A stretch of DNA of 64,000 bases from Bacteroides faecalis (GTDB lineage: Bacteria; Bacteroidota; Bacteroidia; Bacteroidales; Bacteroidaceae): NCBI RefSeq assembly GCF_003865075.1, contig NZ_BHWB01000010.1, forward strand, positions 62,001 to 126,000. Reading direction: 5' to 3'. Numbering within the stretch: the first letter of the stretch is position 1; each line of letters begins with the position of its first letter. Below, in pieces: positions 7,844-17,493 of this stretch. The notes beneath the pieces were generated by a model that did not search any database, was not told the origin of the DNA, and saw only the letters and a list, made by a program, of their open reading frames with translations. A program made the translations under genes and the position numbers.

Positions 7844-8845
7844 TTATTTATTCACAAACTGAAAATCATATTCATTATATCTGTTACCAATATTAGGATA
7901 TTTTTTTAAAAGCAGTTGTATATTAGAAACATCTTCCGTTGATAGATTTACATCTACCGCTTTTGCATTTTCTTCTAAATACTTAATATGTTTAGTTCCC
8001 GGAATAGGAATTATATTTTCACTTTGTGCCAATATCCAAGCTAAAGCAAGTTGAGCTGGGGTTATTCCTTTGCTTTCTGCTATTTCTGCAATTTCGATAG
8101 CCAGTTTTTGATTATTTTCCCAATATTTACCGTTATAACGTGGCAAATGCTTGCGGAAATCATGTTCTTCCAATGTATTTACGTTGATAGTATTTGTTAC
8201 TAAACCTCTGCCTAACGGTGAAAATGGAACTAAAGTTACACCTAATTCTTTTGTCAATGGCAGAATCTCTTTTTCGACATCATGTGTTAATAAAGAATAT
8301 TCACTTTCAACCGCAGATATAGGATGAACATTACAAGCTCTTTTCAGTGATTCAGAAGAACATTCGCTTAGTCCCAAATAGCGTACTTTACCCTCTTTTA
8401 CTAACTCTGCCATAGCTTCAACTGTTTCTTCGATTGGTATTGTGGGGTCAATCCGATGCGCATAATACAAATCTATAGTTTCGATATTTAATCTTTTCAG
8501 GCTGTTCTCTACAGCTTGTTTTACATATCTTGGAGAAGCATCCACATAACTTTCACCACCAGCGAACACGCTACCTTGACTATTGCGTAAGCGAAAACCA
8601 AATTTTGTTGCAATGAAAATCTGATTTCTTTTTTCTGCTAATACTTTGGATAGCAATTCTTCATTAGCACCATTTCCATACACATCCGCAGTATCCCAGA
8701 AATCAATACCAAGTTCTAAAGCACAATGCAATGTCTTAATGCTTTCTTTTTCATCGGCTACTCCATACGCAGCACTCATTCCCATACAACCCAATCCGAT
8801 AGCGGATAGGTTTACTTCTGTTTTGCCTAATTTTCTGTACTTCAT
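7844..8845 (-). CDS. Aldo/keto reductase
   Basis: 333 aa, full length for the cytosolic NADPH-dependent aldo/keto reductase family. Diagnostic segments are LGKTEVNLSAIGLGCMGMS, the catalytic Asp/Tyr in FWDTADVYGNG, the Lys in FIATKFGF, the active-site His in DLYYAHRID, and the cofactor site IPIPGTKHIKYLEEN near the C-terminus. The substrate is probably a small aldehyde or ketone, but cannot be read from sequence. It lies 68 bp after an AraC regulator in the same direction, so it is probably regulated by it. Island cargo. Confidence 0.9.
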   Translation of the reverse strand: MKYRKLGKTEVNLSAIGLGCMGMSAAYGVADEKESIKTLHCALELGIDFWDTADVYGNGANEELLSKVLAEKRNQIFIATKFGFRLRNSQGSVFAGGESYVDASPRYVKQAVENSLKRLNIETIDLYYAHRIDPTIPIEETVEAMAELVKEGKVRYLGLSECSSESLKRACNVHPISAVESEYSLLTHDVEKEILPLTKELGVTLVPFSPLGRGLVTNTINVNTLEEHDFRKHLPRYNGKYWENNQKLAIEIAEIAESKGITPAQLALAWILAQSENIIPIPGTKHIKYLEENAKAVDVNLSTEDVSNIQLLLKKYPNIGNRYNEYDFQFVNK

Positions 8846-8913
8846 TATTTATATTTTTTAGTCGGTACAAAATTAGGTAATGGAAATATGGCTGATTAAC
8901 ACTATTCAAAGCA

Positions 8914-9831
8914 TCATTTGCACAAATCAAATAATTGTTGTTCTCTAATCTCGCTTGGCGATTTTCCTGTGTGCTTACGATAGAATTTACTGAAATAGGC
9001 TATATTTTCAAATCCCAAGCTATAAGCAATTTCTGAAATAGAAAAATTACTATGTAATAAATACTGGGTACATTCTTTGATTATTCTTTCCGCAATCATT
9101 GTAGAGGTAGTTTTTCCAGTAGTATCTTTTACCACTTTATTTAAATGATTAACGTGTATAGACAAACGGTTTGCATAATCAGCAGGAGTACGCAAACTTA
9201 ATACTGAATGTGGATAATCAACAGGAAATTGTCTATCCAATAATTCTGTAAATAATTCGGTAATACGTTGCGAAGCATTCGGATGTGATTCATATTTATT
9301 AGACTCCTGCATTTTTAAAGCTGTATGTATCAACAAATGAAGATAACAACGTAAAACATCATGTTTGTTTACATAGTCTGACTGGTTTTCTTCCTGCATT
9401 TTGGTATATATATCCAACACTTTGGTAATTTGTGTATTATCCAAGAAGAAAACTTTATCTCCCGTTACTTTGAACAATGGACTATTAGCCAAAGAACTAT
9501 TTTTTTCTTCTGACTGTACAAATTGCTCATTAAATATACAAAACATTCCTTTCTGTTCTTCACTGATTGATTCCCAAGCATAAGGGACTAAAGGATTAGA
9601 AAATAACATAGCAGGACGATTTACTAAAATCCATTTATCTGCATAATATAATTTTCCCACACCAATAATCAATGTGACTTTATAAAAATCTCTGTAACTG
9701 AATTGTACTGTCCCAAAATTACATTGTCGGGAAAGAACATTGAAATATGGTTTCTCTTTAGAGTAAGTTGTACCCAGTTGAGGGTCACAACGCTGGATTC
9801 TTTTATAGAACTGTGGAATACTTTCGGACAT
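8914..9831 (-). CDS. AraC family transcriptional regulator
   Basis: 305 aa. N-terminal cupin-like sensor (~1-180) and C-terminal double HTH (~190-300). The first HTH includes SVLSLRTPADYANRLSIHVN; the second gives NFSISEIAYSLGFENIAYFSKFYRKHTGKSP, a very typical AraC signature. It directly precedes the aldo/keto reductase, its likely target. Ligand unknown. Confidence 0.92.
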   Translation of the reverse strand: MSESIPQFYKRIQRCDPQLGTTYSKEKPYFNVLSRQCNFGTVQFSYRDFYKVTLIIGVGKLYYADKWILVNRPAMLFSNPLVPYAWESISEEQKGMFCIFNEQFVQSEEKNSSLANSPLFKVTGDKVFFLDNTQITKVLDIYTKMQEENQSDYVNKHDVLRCYLHLLIHTALKMQESNKYESHPNASQRITELFTELLDRQFPVDYPHSVLSLRTPADYANRLSIHVNHLNKVVKDTTGKTTSTMIAERIIKECTQYLLHSNFSISEIAYSLGFENIAYFSKFYRKHTGKSPSEIREQQLFDLCK

Positions 9832-9834
9832 ATT

Positions 9835-10661
9835 TCAAAAAGAAATTCTTAATTGTAACTCCTTGGGTGGATAAAAAGTTCCGATAATAATAAAAGGATT
9901 AGTACCTACATTATGGAATTTCTTAGTTGTCCCTAAAAAGAAGTATATATCTTTTTTACACCATTCTGTGAAATATTTCTCTTTTACTTTTTCACATGCA
10001 ACTTGTTCGTTTCCATTAGCAGCTGCAAGGCAATTCCAATAAAGCATTCCTAATTCCCAGTCTTCAATCATGAGTTTTCGTTCTTTACCATCTTCTGATA
10101 TAAACTTATATGAGAACTCATAAGGCAATTTTTTAGCTACTTTGAATATTCTTTTAGTTTCTTCTACATCAAATAAACTATGTTGGGCTTGATTGGCATA
10201 TACAGCATCTAATTTCTGCTTATTCCATTCTCTTGTAGATTCTTCCCAAACAAAATCAATAATTCTTTGAGGTTTAAATACGGCTAATGATGTTCCTATT
10301 TGGGGATTTTTAGCTTCTTCAATAAGCTCAGCCATATTATAACGGACATGTTTTAAAACAATAGACTTTCTTTTTGCCCAGCCATTTTTTGTACCAATTT
10401 CTCCTACTATTTTTATTTCATTATCTATATTTGCAGGACGAAAACTTTCTTTCCTAAAATCACTTGTGTTTTTAACCAAATCAAGTTCTATCCACTGCCA
10501 TTTACTATATCTCTTATCATAACTTAATTTACGAAAAGGAATAGGATATATTCTTATCCAAGTGCCATCTTCCAAGAAACCAGCAGTACAAATTAATTCA
10601 TCGTATTTTTCCGATAGAGTAGGATATGTTTTACAGCAATTAGAACTCGAGTTGTAGGCAT
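9835..10661 (-). pseudogene. DUF488-associated protein, frameshifted near its N-terminus
   Basis: The long open frame (from 10575) lacks an ATG and begins mid-protein. Four bases after the stop of the DUF488 gene there is an ATG (10659-10661) whose frame reads MPTTRVLIAVK and then fails, while the main frame carries on with TYPTLSEKYDELICTAGF. Adding one A to the AAAA at ~10630 restores a single protein of ~275 aa. The family is not recognised. It is soluble, Trp-rich, without signal peptide or membrane segment, with FEDG/WIRIYPIPFR-type conserved-looking motifs. Coupling to DUF488 suggests the two act together. Confidence 0.65.
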
Positions 10662-10664
10662 GTT

Positions 10665-11564
10665 TTATAGATGTTTAAGGGTATAAGTTATGTCAGGTAG
10701 TTGCATTAAATATTTCGCAACTCTTCCTCTATGGCATTGTTTGTGACTTTCTTCAAAGCAAGTTAAAGCTACACGTTTCTCTGTATCAATCAATTCTCGG
10801 ACATATAAAAGATAATCCCAATTTTCTTTTAGGGTAGATTTTTCATATGACTCAAAAAGAATTTCATAATCTTTTTGAGATTTTAAATCTTGTCTTTGTT
10901 CTGATTCTATTCCTAGTTGCGGTATATGGATATATTTTATACCTACTCCTGTACATGCTTTCTCTAATTGACTTTTTGAAAATCCATATTTTTGACTATA
11001 GGCATTTTTGCGGACATCACAGAGAATATGTACATCATTCACGAGAAGAATATTAATGTATTTTTCTAAAGAGCGTCCTTCATATCCTATAGTGAATAAT
11101 TGAGGCTCTGCAAAGGTTCTTTTTTGCTTATCTATTACTGCTAATTCTTCCTCATTTAGCAAATTAATTGCTATTGTACTTTTTGTTGCGTAATAAGGAA
11201 AATTGATATAAGTGTAACGAATTAACTCGTTTTGAGATAGACAACCAAATTTTTCTTTTATTTCTTTTATAGCTTGCTGTTCAAACATATCAAGCATCAT
11301 CAAATAATTATTGGGTTGACAAATTTGTATTCTACGACCATTCTCGCTTTTTATAATACTTAAGTAGCCCAATTTAGCTAATGTCATTATATCCTGATTT
11401 GCTTGGAATGAAAAACAACCATAGTAATAAGGAATAAAATCAAATGCTTTTTCCTCTTGTTTCCTTGTAAAAAGAAACAAATATTTCTGAAGCTGTTTGG
11501 CAGTCAAATGACCACCAAATGCTTCAATCAATGCTAATAATATTTTTCTTCTGTAATATAACAT
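10665..11564 (-). CDS. DUF488 protein with N-terminal helical domain
   Basis: 299 aa. Residues ~1-130 are a helical, winged-helix-like domain (GGHLTAKQLQKYLFLF, FIPYYYGCFSFQ) that recurs in such proteins. Residues ~150-299 are DUF488: FTIGYEGRSLEKY, ILCDVRKN, and LTCFEESHKQCHR with its conserved Cys-Glu and Cys-His-Arg cluster. No activity is established for DUF488 to my knowledge. The next gene starts four bases after its stop, so they form a two-gene unit at the right end of the island. The -7 box lies only four bases before the ATG. Confidence 0.82.
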   Translation of the reverse strand: MLYYRRKILLALIEAFGGHLTAKQLQKYLFLFTRKQEEKAFDFIPYYYGCFSFQANQDIMTLAKLGYLSIIKSENGRRIQICQPNNYLMMLDMFEQQAIKEIKEKFGCLSQNELIRYTYINFPYYATKSTIAINLLNEEELAVIDKQKRTFAEPQLFTIGYEGRSLEKYINILLVNDVHILCDVRKNAYSQKYGFSKSQLEKACTGVGIKYIHIPQLGIESEQRQDLKSQKDYEILFESYEKSTLKENWDYLLYVRELIDTEKRVALTCFEESHKQCHRGRVAKYLMQLPDITYTLKHL

Positions 11565-11568
11565 ATTG

Positions 11569-11576
11569 CAAAAGTA
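11569..11576 (-). promoter_or_regulatory. Promoter -7 box of the DUF488 operon
   Basis: TACTTTTG on the minus strand ends four bases before the ATG at 11564, so the transcript would begin at or near the start codon (leaderless or nearly so). Confidence 0.6.
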
Positions 11577-11899
11577 AGAAAACTCTCTGCATTTTCGTGT
11601 TAAATATGGCTCTTTTATTTTATTACTCTATAATAAACGCCTATCTTTGCACCAACTCAAACAACCACCGCAACACCATGCAATCTAAAGAATTGCACAT
11701 GTGGGGTTATTAGTGGGAGAAAGAATTAAGAGCTTGCTAAGATATTGAGTACGTGAAGAATAGAAGAAAGGTTCATCTTCCGTACGCACCGCAAAACAAA
11801 GGAGGAGAAATTTTCTACTAAAAGTAGATTCTTATAGATGGAGACCTCCGGCCACAACGATAGCAGAATATTATACCAAAAGAACATCAAAAGTAGCTA
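11577..11899. other. Right end of the island and flanking intergenic DNA
   Basis: No gene. A plus-strand -7 box TATCTTTG (11642-11649) precedes an 11-codon ORF at 11679-11714 (MQSKELHMWGY), which may be a truncated gene start or a leader peptide. The att repeat lies at 11780-11792. After it the chromosomal side contains nothing recognisable up to the M20 peptidase. Confidence 0.5.
11780..11792 (+). mobile_element. attR candidate of the tRNA-Asp island
   Basis: CCGTACGCACCGC, identical to the 3' end of tRNA-Asp copy 3 (1057-1069) and in the same orientation. No tRNA 5' part precedes it, as expected for the displaced 3' fragment. Confidence 0.8.
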
Positions 11900-13444
11900 T
11901 TAATAGTTACGCATTACCTCTCTAAAATACCATTGTATTTTCCCGAAATTCTCTAATGATATATACTCATTTTCATTATGAATAGTACGTTGTTCATACT
12001 GATTGAGACAGATCGGTAAGAAACGGTAAATATCATCGCTCACAATCTGGTATTTATAAGAATCCGTACCTCCAATTGTTATATAGGAGGTGACTATTGC
12101 AGCAGGATATATTTCGGCTAACTCTTCTTTTATAATTTGGAAACCTCTCACATTTTCGGGAGAGATACCTGAAGGTTCACGCTGAGAGATTACATCTATA
12201 GAGACATCATAACCTTCACAGATTTTTTGTACATGCTCCATAACTCCGGCAACCGAGTCACCAGGCAAGATCCGGAAGTTTACTGTAACCTCAGCTTCCG
12301 ATGCTAGAACATTGGGAGCATCACTTCCTTTAGCCATAGTTACAGCAGTTGTGGTACGGACCAAAGCATTGGATGCAGGAGATTTCTCCATTGTATTCAA
12401 CAATAATGGTTCAAGCAACCATTGGTTAGCTATCGCCATCCGCGATAAAAATCCCATATATCCTCCGACATTATCAAAAAATTTAGCAATAGGAGAAATG
12501 ATTTGTGCCGGAAACTGATTACTATTCAATTTTTCAATTATTTCTGCAGCATATATCAAAGAGCTTTTTGCCGGAGGCATCGAAGAATGACCTCCGATTC
12601 CTCTTACCGTAAAACGTAACGTAAGGAATCCTTTTTCTCCGACTCCAACTAATGCCAACGGTTCTTGTATTGCCTCCATAGCCGAACCGGGAGCCGCAAT
12701 AATACCACCTTCATCATAAACTGCATCAAAGTGCAAACCTTTTTCTTTAAAGTAATTCGCTATTTTAAGGGCTCCCTGACGCCCGCTCACCTCTTCGTCA
12801 TGTCCGAAAGCAAACCAAATATCCCTTTCTGGCTGAAAGCCCTCATTTATCAAGTTGCGTGCACCTTCCATCAGCGAGAACAGCATACACTTCATATCCA
12901 ATGTTCCACGTCCGTATATTCGTCCGTTTGCAACCGCTCCGGAAAATGGAGGATAATCCCATTTTTCTGCATACGCCTGAATGGATGGTAACGGTTTATC
13001 GTTCAATTGAAAAATAGTATCGGAAGGAGTCATTGCAGAAGGATCATAACCTGCCACAGGAACAACATCATAATGAGATAAAAATAAGATAGGATTTAAT
13101 TTACTTTTTTTCCCTTTCCAGTGGAAGACTAGGCCGTATTTATTAATGGTATCCACATCCATCACCCGATAAACCTCCGGATATGAATCAGCAAGATATT
13201 TCATAAATTCATCGAAAGGTTTGAAATTGGTTTCATTATAGAACTCATTACTAATTGTTGGAATACGTATTCCACCCACAAAATGCCGTATAGCCTGTTC
13301 AGAAGGAGCCGTATTCACTAATTCTTTGTCACTAACATTCATCTCTACCTTTCCAAACTTGTAGGTAACGGTTCGCACTACCAAAACCAACACTAATACA
13401 AACAGTAAAATTAATAATGTAACAAAAATCTTTTTCATTTTCAT
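11900..13444 (-). CDS. M20 family metallopeptidase with N-terminal membrane anchor
   Basis: 514 aa. A hydrophobic segment at ~5-25 (FVTLLILLFVLVLVLVV) anchors or exports it. Zn-binding and catalytic motifs of clan MH follow: SHYDVVPV (His and Asp), GRGTLDMK (bridging Asp), FGHDEEVSG (Glu pair), GGHSSMPP in the lid domain and a late His near RTIHNENEYI. Length and anchor resemble carboxypeptidase-S/PM20D1-like members, which cleave peptides or N-acyl amino acids; the substrate is not readable. It lies 54 bp after marC in the same direction. Confidence 0.9.
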   Translation of the reverse strand: MKMKKIFVTLLILLFVLVLVLVVRTVTYKFGKVEMNVSDKELVNTAPSEQAIRHFVGGIRIPTISNEFYNETNFKPFDEFMKYLADSYPEVYRVMDVDTINKYGLVFHWKGKKSKLNPILFLSHYDVVPVAGYDPSAMTPSDTIFQLNDKPLPSIQAYAEKWDYPPFSGAVANGRIYGRGTLDMKCMLFSLMEGARNLINEGFQPERDIWFAFGHDEEVSGRQGALKIANYFKEKGLHFDAVYDEGGIIAAPGSAMEAIQEPLALVGVGEKGFLTLRFTVRGIGGHSSMPPAKSSLIYAAEIIEKLNSNQFPAQIISPIAKFFDNVGGYMGFLSRMAIANQWLLEPLLLNTMEKSPASNALVRTTTAVTMAKGSDAPNVLASEAEVTVNFRILPGDSVAGVMEHVQKICEGYDVSIDVISQREPSGISPENVRGFQIIKEELAEIYPAAIVTSYITIGGTDSYKYQIVSDDIYRFLPICLNQYEQRTIHNENEYISLENFGKIQWYFREVMRNY

Positions 13445-13498
13445 ACTTTCGTTATTTGGAGTTATATACTTTAAAAGCTATTAAATGAGAGAACTCAT

Positions 13499-14173
13499 TT
13501 ATAATATATTCAGATGAAATATTTGAGATACCCCTGTCACAGAGATCTGAATGCCAATACAAAATGTAAAAAATGCAACGAGTTTATTAATTATTTGATT
13601 CCCAACTGGTCCTAATTTCTGAATAATCTTCTGCCCTTGCGACAGAAAGATATAAAGTATTGCAGCCATACACACGATGACAAGTGCAATAACTAAATAA
13701 TTAACTCCCGTTTGCAACAATTTATCTTCAACACTGGCAGATGCCATTAAAGTAAATATTACGGAGATACTACCCGGACCAATACTTATAGGAAAGGTTA
13801 TCGGATAAAATATCTTCTGTTCAACATTCTTCCATTTGAAACTATCCACATTCCGTTTAGGTTCTTCAGTATCAGAAGAGCTCGAATCACCAAGTAACTC
13901 CATAGCCGTTTTACAGATAAGTATTCCACCACCTAATTGAATTACAGGAATTGCTAAACCGAACATCAATAAAAACAAATGACCTATTACCAAAGTACCT
14001 ACGCCAATCATTATAAAATTAAAAATCAGTTTTTGAATAGCTGCCTTTCGTTGTGCAGGATCTAATTCGGTAAAAAAACCATTTACGACAAAACCATTCC
14101 CCAGAGGATTTATCACCGGGAACAAAGCCATGAAAGAAGATGAAAATATTATCAAAAGATTACTCAAAGACAT
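13499..14173 (-). CDS. MarC family integral membrane protein
   Basis: 224 aa with about six hydrophobic helices (for example FSSSFMALFPVINPLGNGFV, IMIGVGTLVIGHLFLLMFGL, LVIALVIVCMAAILYIFL). The family motifs FFPVINPLG and ITFPISIGPGSISV are present. MarC proteins are inner-membrane proteins of unknown transport function; the historic link with multiple antibiotic resistance is not supported. Full length. Confidence 0.9.
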   Translation of the reverse strand: MSLSNLLIIFSSSFMALFPVINPLGNGFVVNGFFTELDPAQRKAAIQKLIFNFIMIGVGTLVIGHLFLLMFGLAIPVIQLGGGILICKTAMELLGDSSSSDTEEPKRNVDSFKWKNVEQKIFYPITFPISIGPGSISVIFTLMASASVEDKLLQTGVNYLVIALVIVCMAAILYIFLSQGQKIIQKLGPVGNQIINKLVAFFTFCIGIQISVTGVSQIFHLNIL

Positions 14174-14621
14174 ATTGCTGTTTTTTAATATTTCATTAAT
14201 AGAACCTTTACGTAAAACACTGATTTAATCTTATTGATGTTTTAATTGGAACAAATATTTTCCATATTGTGATATTTTAACCAAGCCCAAGGGTCCTATA
14301 ACACTATCACAAGCTTTTTAATAAAGGATAAAACGAATCTGATGAATTCAGAATAACCGGAAAAAGTTTCCTCAAACGAATGTATTACAAGAAGATTTAA
14401 GTTATTATTATTTATAGACAGAATTTGATTTTACAGGATTAATAACGCAAATAACAGTTTATATTTTTCGAATAGAAACAGATTTATCCAACAGAAATAG
14501 ATGTAATCCGGCAAGTCACCTATATGGATAGCCACCTTTCTTTCATCTTTCAATATTTCTGCGTATCTTTGCTAAGGAAACGAAAGAAAATTATTCATTT
14601 AATCTTATAATCATATACAAA
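14174..14621. other. Divergent intergenic region, marC to metallophosphoesterase
   Basis: About 450 AT-rich bases. The only signal I can support is the plus-strand -7 box at 14564-14571. Confidence 0.5.
14564..14571 (+). promoter_or_regulatory. Promoter -7 box of the metallophosphoesterase gene
   Basis: TATCTTTG, 50 bp before the ATG at 14622. Confidence 0.55.
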
Positions 14622-15782
14622 ATGAAAAAGTTCTTATTTCTATTAATACTTTTGAGTATTATGGAATCAGCCCAAGCCATAAAAATCATTTATGGCCCTT
14701 ATTTACAAATGGTAACGGAAACAGAGGCAACAATTGTATGGGTGACTGACAATAAATCATTGTCATGGGTAGAAATAGCTCCTAATGATAAACTGAATTT
14801 CTACGCAGAACAACGCCCACAATACTTTGAGACATATTTAGGCCGTAAAGTGCTTGGTACAGTACATAAAGTAAGAATAAACAAATTAACTAAAGGGACT
14901 ACTTATCGTTATCGTATTTTCTCGCAAGAAGTACTTGATGAACAAGATTATCAAATAACATACGGTCCGGTAACCGCAAGCAACGTATATTCGAAAGCAC
15001 CTCTCACTTTCCGTACTTTAGACGGGAATAAAGACAGTGTCAACTTTATGGTAGTCAATGACATACATGGAGACAATGCTCTTTTTAGTAATCTCCTGAA
15101 AGACTTTAAGAAAGGGGAAACGGACTTTGTTTTATTTAATGGAGATATGGTCAGCCACATGGATAACGAGCAACAAATGTTTGAAGGTTTCGTCAATCAT
15201 GCAACCAAACTATTTGCTTCCGAGACTCCATTCTATATGGTTCGTGGCAATCATGAAAGTAGAGGTAAATTCGCCCAACACTATATGTCGTACTTCCCTA
15301 CTCCTACTAACATGCCCTATTATTCCTTTAAAGAAGGGCCTGTATATTTTATTATCATGGACGGAGGTGAAGATAAACCGGATAATGACATCGAATATCT
15401 AGGAACCGCTGCATTCGATAATTATCGTGAAGAACAAGCCGAATGGTTACGTAAGGTTGTGCAAAGCGAAGAATTCAAATCTTCCCCGTTCAAAGTAGTA
15501 GTGATTCACGTACCTCCCGTTCAAAGCACATGGCATGGTCCGTTACATACAAAGAAAACATTCTTACCTATTTTGAATGAAGCAGGCATCGACTTAATGC
15601 TATGCGCACATTTGCATCAGCATATATACAACCAACCCAATACAGACGGAGTTAATTTTCCCATTCTGATAAACTCCAATACCAACGTAATGAAGATTAA
15701 TGCAAATGCAAAAATACTAAATATTGTGATTAAAGATGAGACTGGAAAAGAAGTAAAAAGATTATCTTACGACGCTAAATAA
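14622..15782 (+). CDS. Secreted metallophosphoesterase, purple-acid-phosphatase-like
   Basis: 386 aa with a signal peptide (KKFLFLLILLSIMESAQA). An N-terminal fibronectin-like domain (IIYGPYLQMVTETEATIVWV) typical of purple acid phosphatases is followed by the calcineurin-like core: VNDIHGD, FNGDMVSHMDN, VRGNHESRG, VIHVPPV and CAHLHQH, the five metal-ligand blocks in order. Probably a periplasmic phosphomonoesterase or phosphodiesterase. Single gene with its own promoter. Confidence 0.9.
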   Translation: MKKFLFLLILLSIMESAQAIKIIYGPYLQMVTETEATIVWVTDNKSLSWVEIAPNDKLNFYAEQRPQYFETYLGRKVLGTVHKVRINKLTKGTTYRYRIFSQEVLDEQDYQITYGPVTASNVYSKAPLTFRTLDGNKDSVNFMVVNDIHGDNALFSNLLKDFKKGETDFVLFNGDMVSHMDNEQQMFEGFVNHATKLFASETPFYMVRGNHESRGKFAQHYMSYFPTPTNMPYYSFKEGPVYFIIMDGGEDKPDNDIEYLGTAAFDNYREEQAEWLRKVVQSEEFKSSPFKVVVIHVPPVQSTWHGPLHTKKTFLPILNEAGIDLMLCAHLHQHIYNQPNTDGVNFPILINSNTNVMKINANAKILNIVIKDETGKEVKRLSYDAK

Positions 15783-15888
15783 AAGAATATTCAATAAATC
15801 CTTTCTCGTATGGATATAAAAATCTTTAAGAAAGGATCTATTATTTTTTATTATGAAAAAGCCACAGCCCCACTATACCAAGGCAATA

Positions 15889-16311
15889 CTATTCAATCAC
15901 AAAAGTCTCAGATTTAAAATTACTATAATATCTTCCGGAGATTGCAATGAATTTCAGAACACAATAGTCAAGGTCCGTAACCCCTTCTTTATAATACATC
16001 GTATCTCCTTCTTCCCATATCATTTCTTTACTAGCCTGATCTATCAGGACTTCGATATCACCTTTCAGCATCACTCCTCTAAAAAAGCGGGAATCACAGA
16101 AATAAATACAAGAATGGTCGTTCTCCAAAAATTGTGCTACCCGCATAGACGAAGTGTTTGTAGTAAAGTAAAAAGTATGAATTCCTTCCCGTTTTCGAGG
16201 TTATAACATTACTTTTATATTTGGGAAACCATCCGAGTCAATTGAACCTATAAAAGCAATTCTTTGTTTGTTGATAATATTACCGACTGTCTTTTCCGCG
16301 TCTTTCATCAT
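15889..16311 (-). pseudogene. Pyridoxamine 5'-phosphate oxidase-like flavoprotein, nonsense codon
   Basis: The frame from ATG 16311 reads MMKDAEKTVGNIINKQRIAF and then FIGSIDSDGFPNIKVML, meets TAA at about codon 37, and continues in the same frame with PRKREGIHTFYFTTNTSSM and MRVAQFLENDHSCIYF to 15889. That order (helix, strand with DGFP, FYFTTNTSS, KxVAQF) is the FMN-binding split-barrel family. Intact ones are ~140 aa and bind FMN. One substitution disables it. First in a run of decayed genes. Confidence 0.8.
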
Positions 16312-16399
16312 TACATTATTTATTTGTTATTGAATCATGCAAAGGTAAGGATATTAGGAAATAGTAATGTATTAAGAATAAAGACAGAAATAGCACTTT

Positions 16400-17274
16400 T
16401 TATGGTTTATGCTCTTTACGATAAACAAGAGGTGTACTTCCTGTACATTTTCGGAAAAGACGAACAAAATAAGCTACCATAGAGAAGTTTAACTTAAATG
16501 CAATTTCTGCTATTGAAGAATTAGAGTACAATAATAACCTTTTAGCTTCATCCATTATTTTATCCTGTATATATTGTTTAGCATTGGTATTCAGTACCAT
16601 ATTAGTAATCTCATTTAGATAATTAGGAGTAATACAAAGTCTATCCGCATAAAAACTAACAGTATGCTGTTCCTTCAAATGCGTATTGACCAATTCCATA
16701 AATTTAGTAATATACATATTCCCATTTCTTTTATTCATATTATCTGTTGATAGCATTTTTTTTAAAGCCTGGTCGAGTAACATCAGGATTTCATAAAGCA
16801 ATGCCCGAAGTACAGTACGTCATTTTGCAGATATGCATCTATTTCTATCTTGATATTCTTCAATAGTTGAAGTATATGAACATAGAGTTCTTCTGACAAA
16901 TGCAAATTAGATGATGCCTTGCCTACACTGAAAAAAGAAAGATGTTGCACGAACAAAGGATCTTTGAAAACTGAAGATAAAAAAGAATCCTCAAAAATCA
17001 GAGCAAACCCATTGACAATATGAGTAGTATCCCAATGACGCACTTCTCCGGGGCGGGAGAAAAACACATCACCCGGAGTCGCTTCATAACTCTGATTATC
17101 TATTGAAAAGCCACCTTCTCCTTCTGTTATAAAAGTAATATCATAGTAAGTCAAGGTGGGAATTGGATTTTCATTCAAGAATCGCTTCACATATTTTAGG
17201 TCTATAACATCAATCAGTAATTCATTACCATACTTGGTTTTAAAGAAAGTGTACTGAGGGAGTGGCTTTTTCAT
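16400..17274 (-). pseudogene. AraC family regulator broken by a 5-bp tandem duplication
   Basis: The N-terminal cupin half (MKKPLPQYTFFK to YLQNDVL) and the C-terminal half (ALLYEILMLLDQ to the double HTH with NSSIAEIAFKLNFSMVAYFVRLFRKCTGSTP) lie in different frames. At the junction the coding strand reads GTACTGTACTT. Removing one GTACT gives a continuous NDVLRALLYEILMLL, so a single 5-bp duplication near 16810 explains the break. The start is placed at ATG 17274, since the upstream in-frame codons do not look family-like. Slippage reversal is possible in principle. Confidence 0.85.
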
Positions 17275-17421
17275 GCTATCTGTATTTCCATAAACATATA
17301 ACAAATCTACATAAATTCCTTTGATTACAACATCTAAACAATAAAAAAGAAACCGAATCTTCTAATTAAAGCTGAAACCAATAAAAATATTAACTGAGAA
17401 TGTCAAATAAAAAACAGAAAT

Positions 17422-17465
17422 AGATTCCTTCTATAAAACAATTCTTATTGTATAGTAAGGAATCT
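17422..17465. repeat. Strong inverted repeat
   Basis: AGATTCCTTCTATA and TATAGTAAGGAATCT pair with a single bulge, and ACAAT/ATTGT extends the stem inward. It lies downstream of the patB remnant and upstream of the AraC pseudogene; probably the terminator of the former, since a T-rich stretch follows. Confidence 0.55.
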
Positions 17466-17493
17466 GTTTACTATCAAATTCTTTTCTGACTAA

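Larger units (their letters stand above)
1057..11792. mobile_element. tRNA-Asp genomic island (~10.7 kb), CTnDOT-like relic with cargo
   Basis: A 13-bp direct repeat of the tRNA 3' end bounds a block with a tyrosine integrase at its left end, excisionase-like HTH genes, DUF3876, DUF3408, a MobA-type protein and an RteC-like regulator, all of which belong to Bacteroides conjugative or mobilizable transposons. Cargo is a SIR2 protein, an aldo/keto reductase with an AraC regulator, and a DUF488 module. No relaxase, coupling protein or mating-pair genes are present. The integrase, one HTH gene and rteC carry disabling lesions, so the island is probably immobile by itself. Confidence 0.8.
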
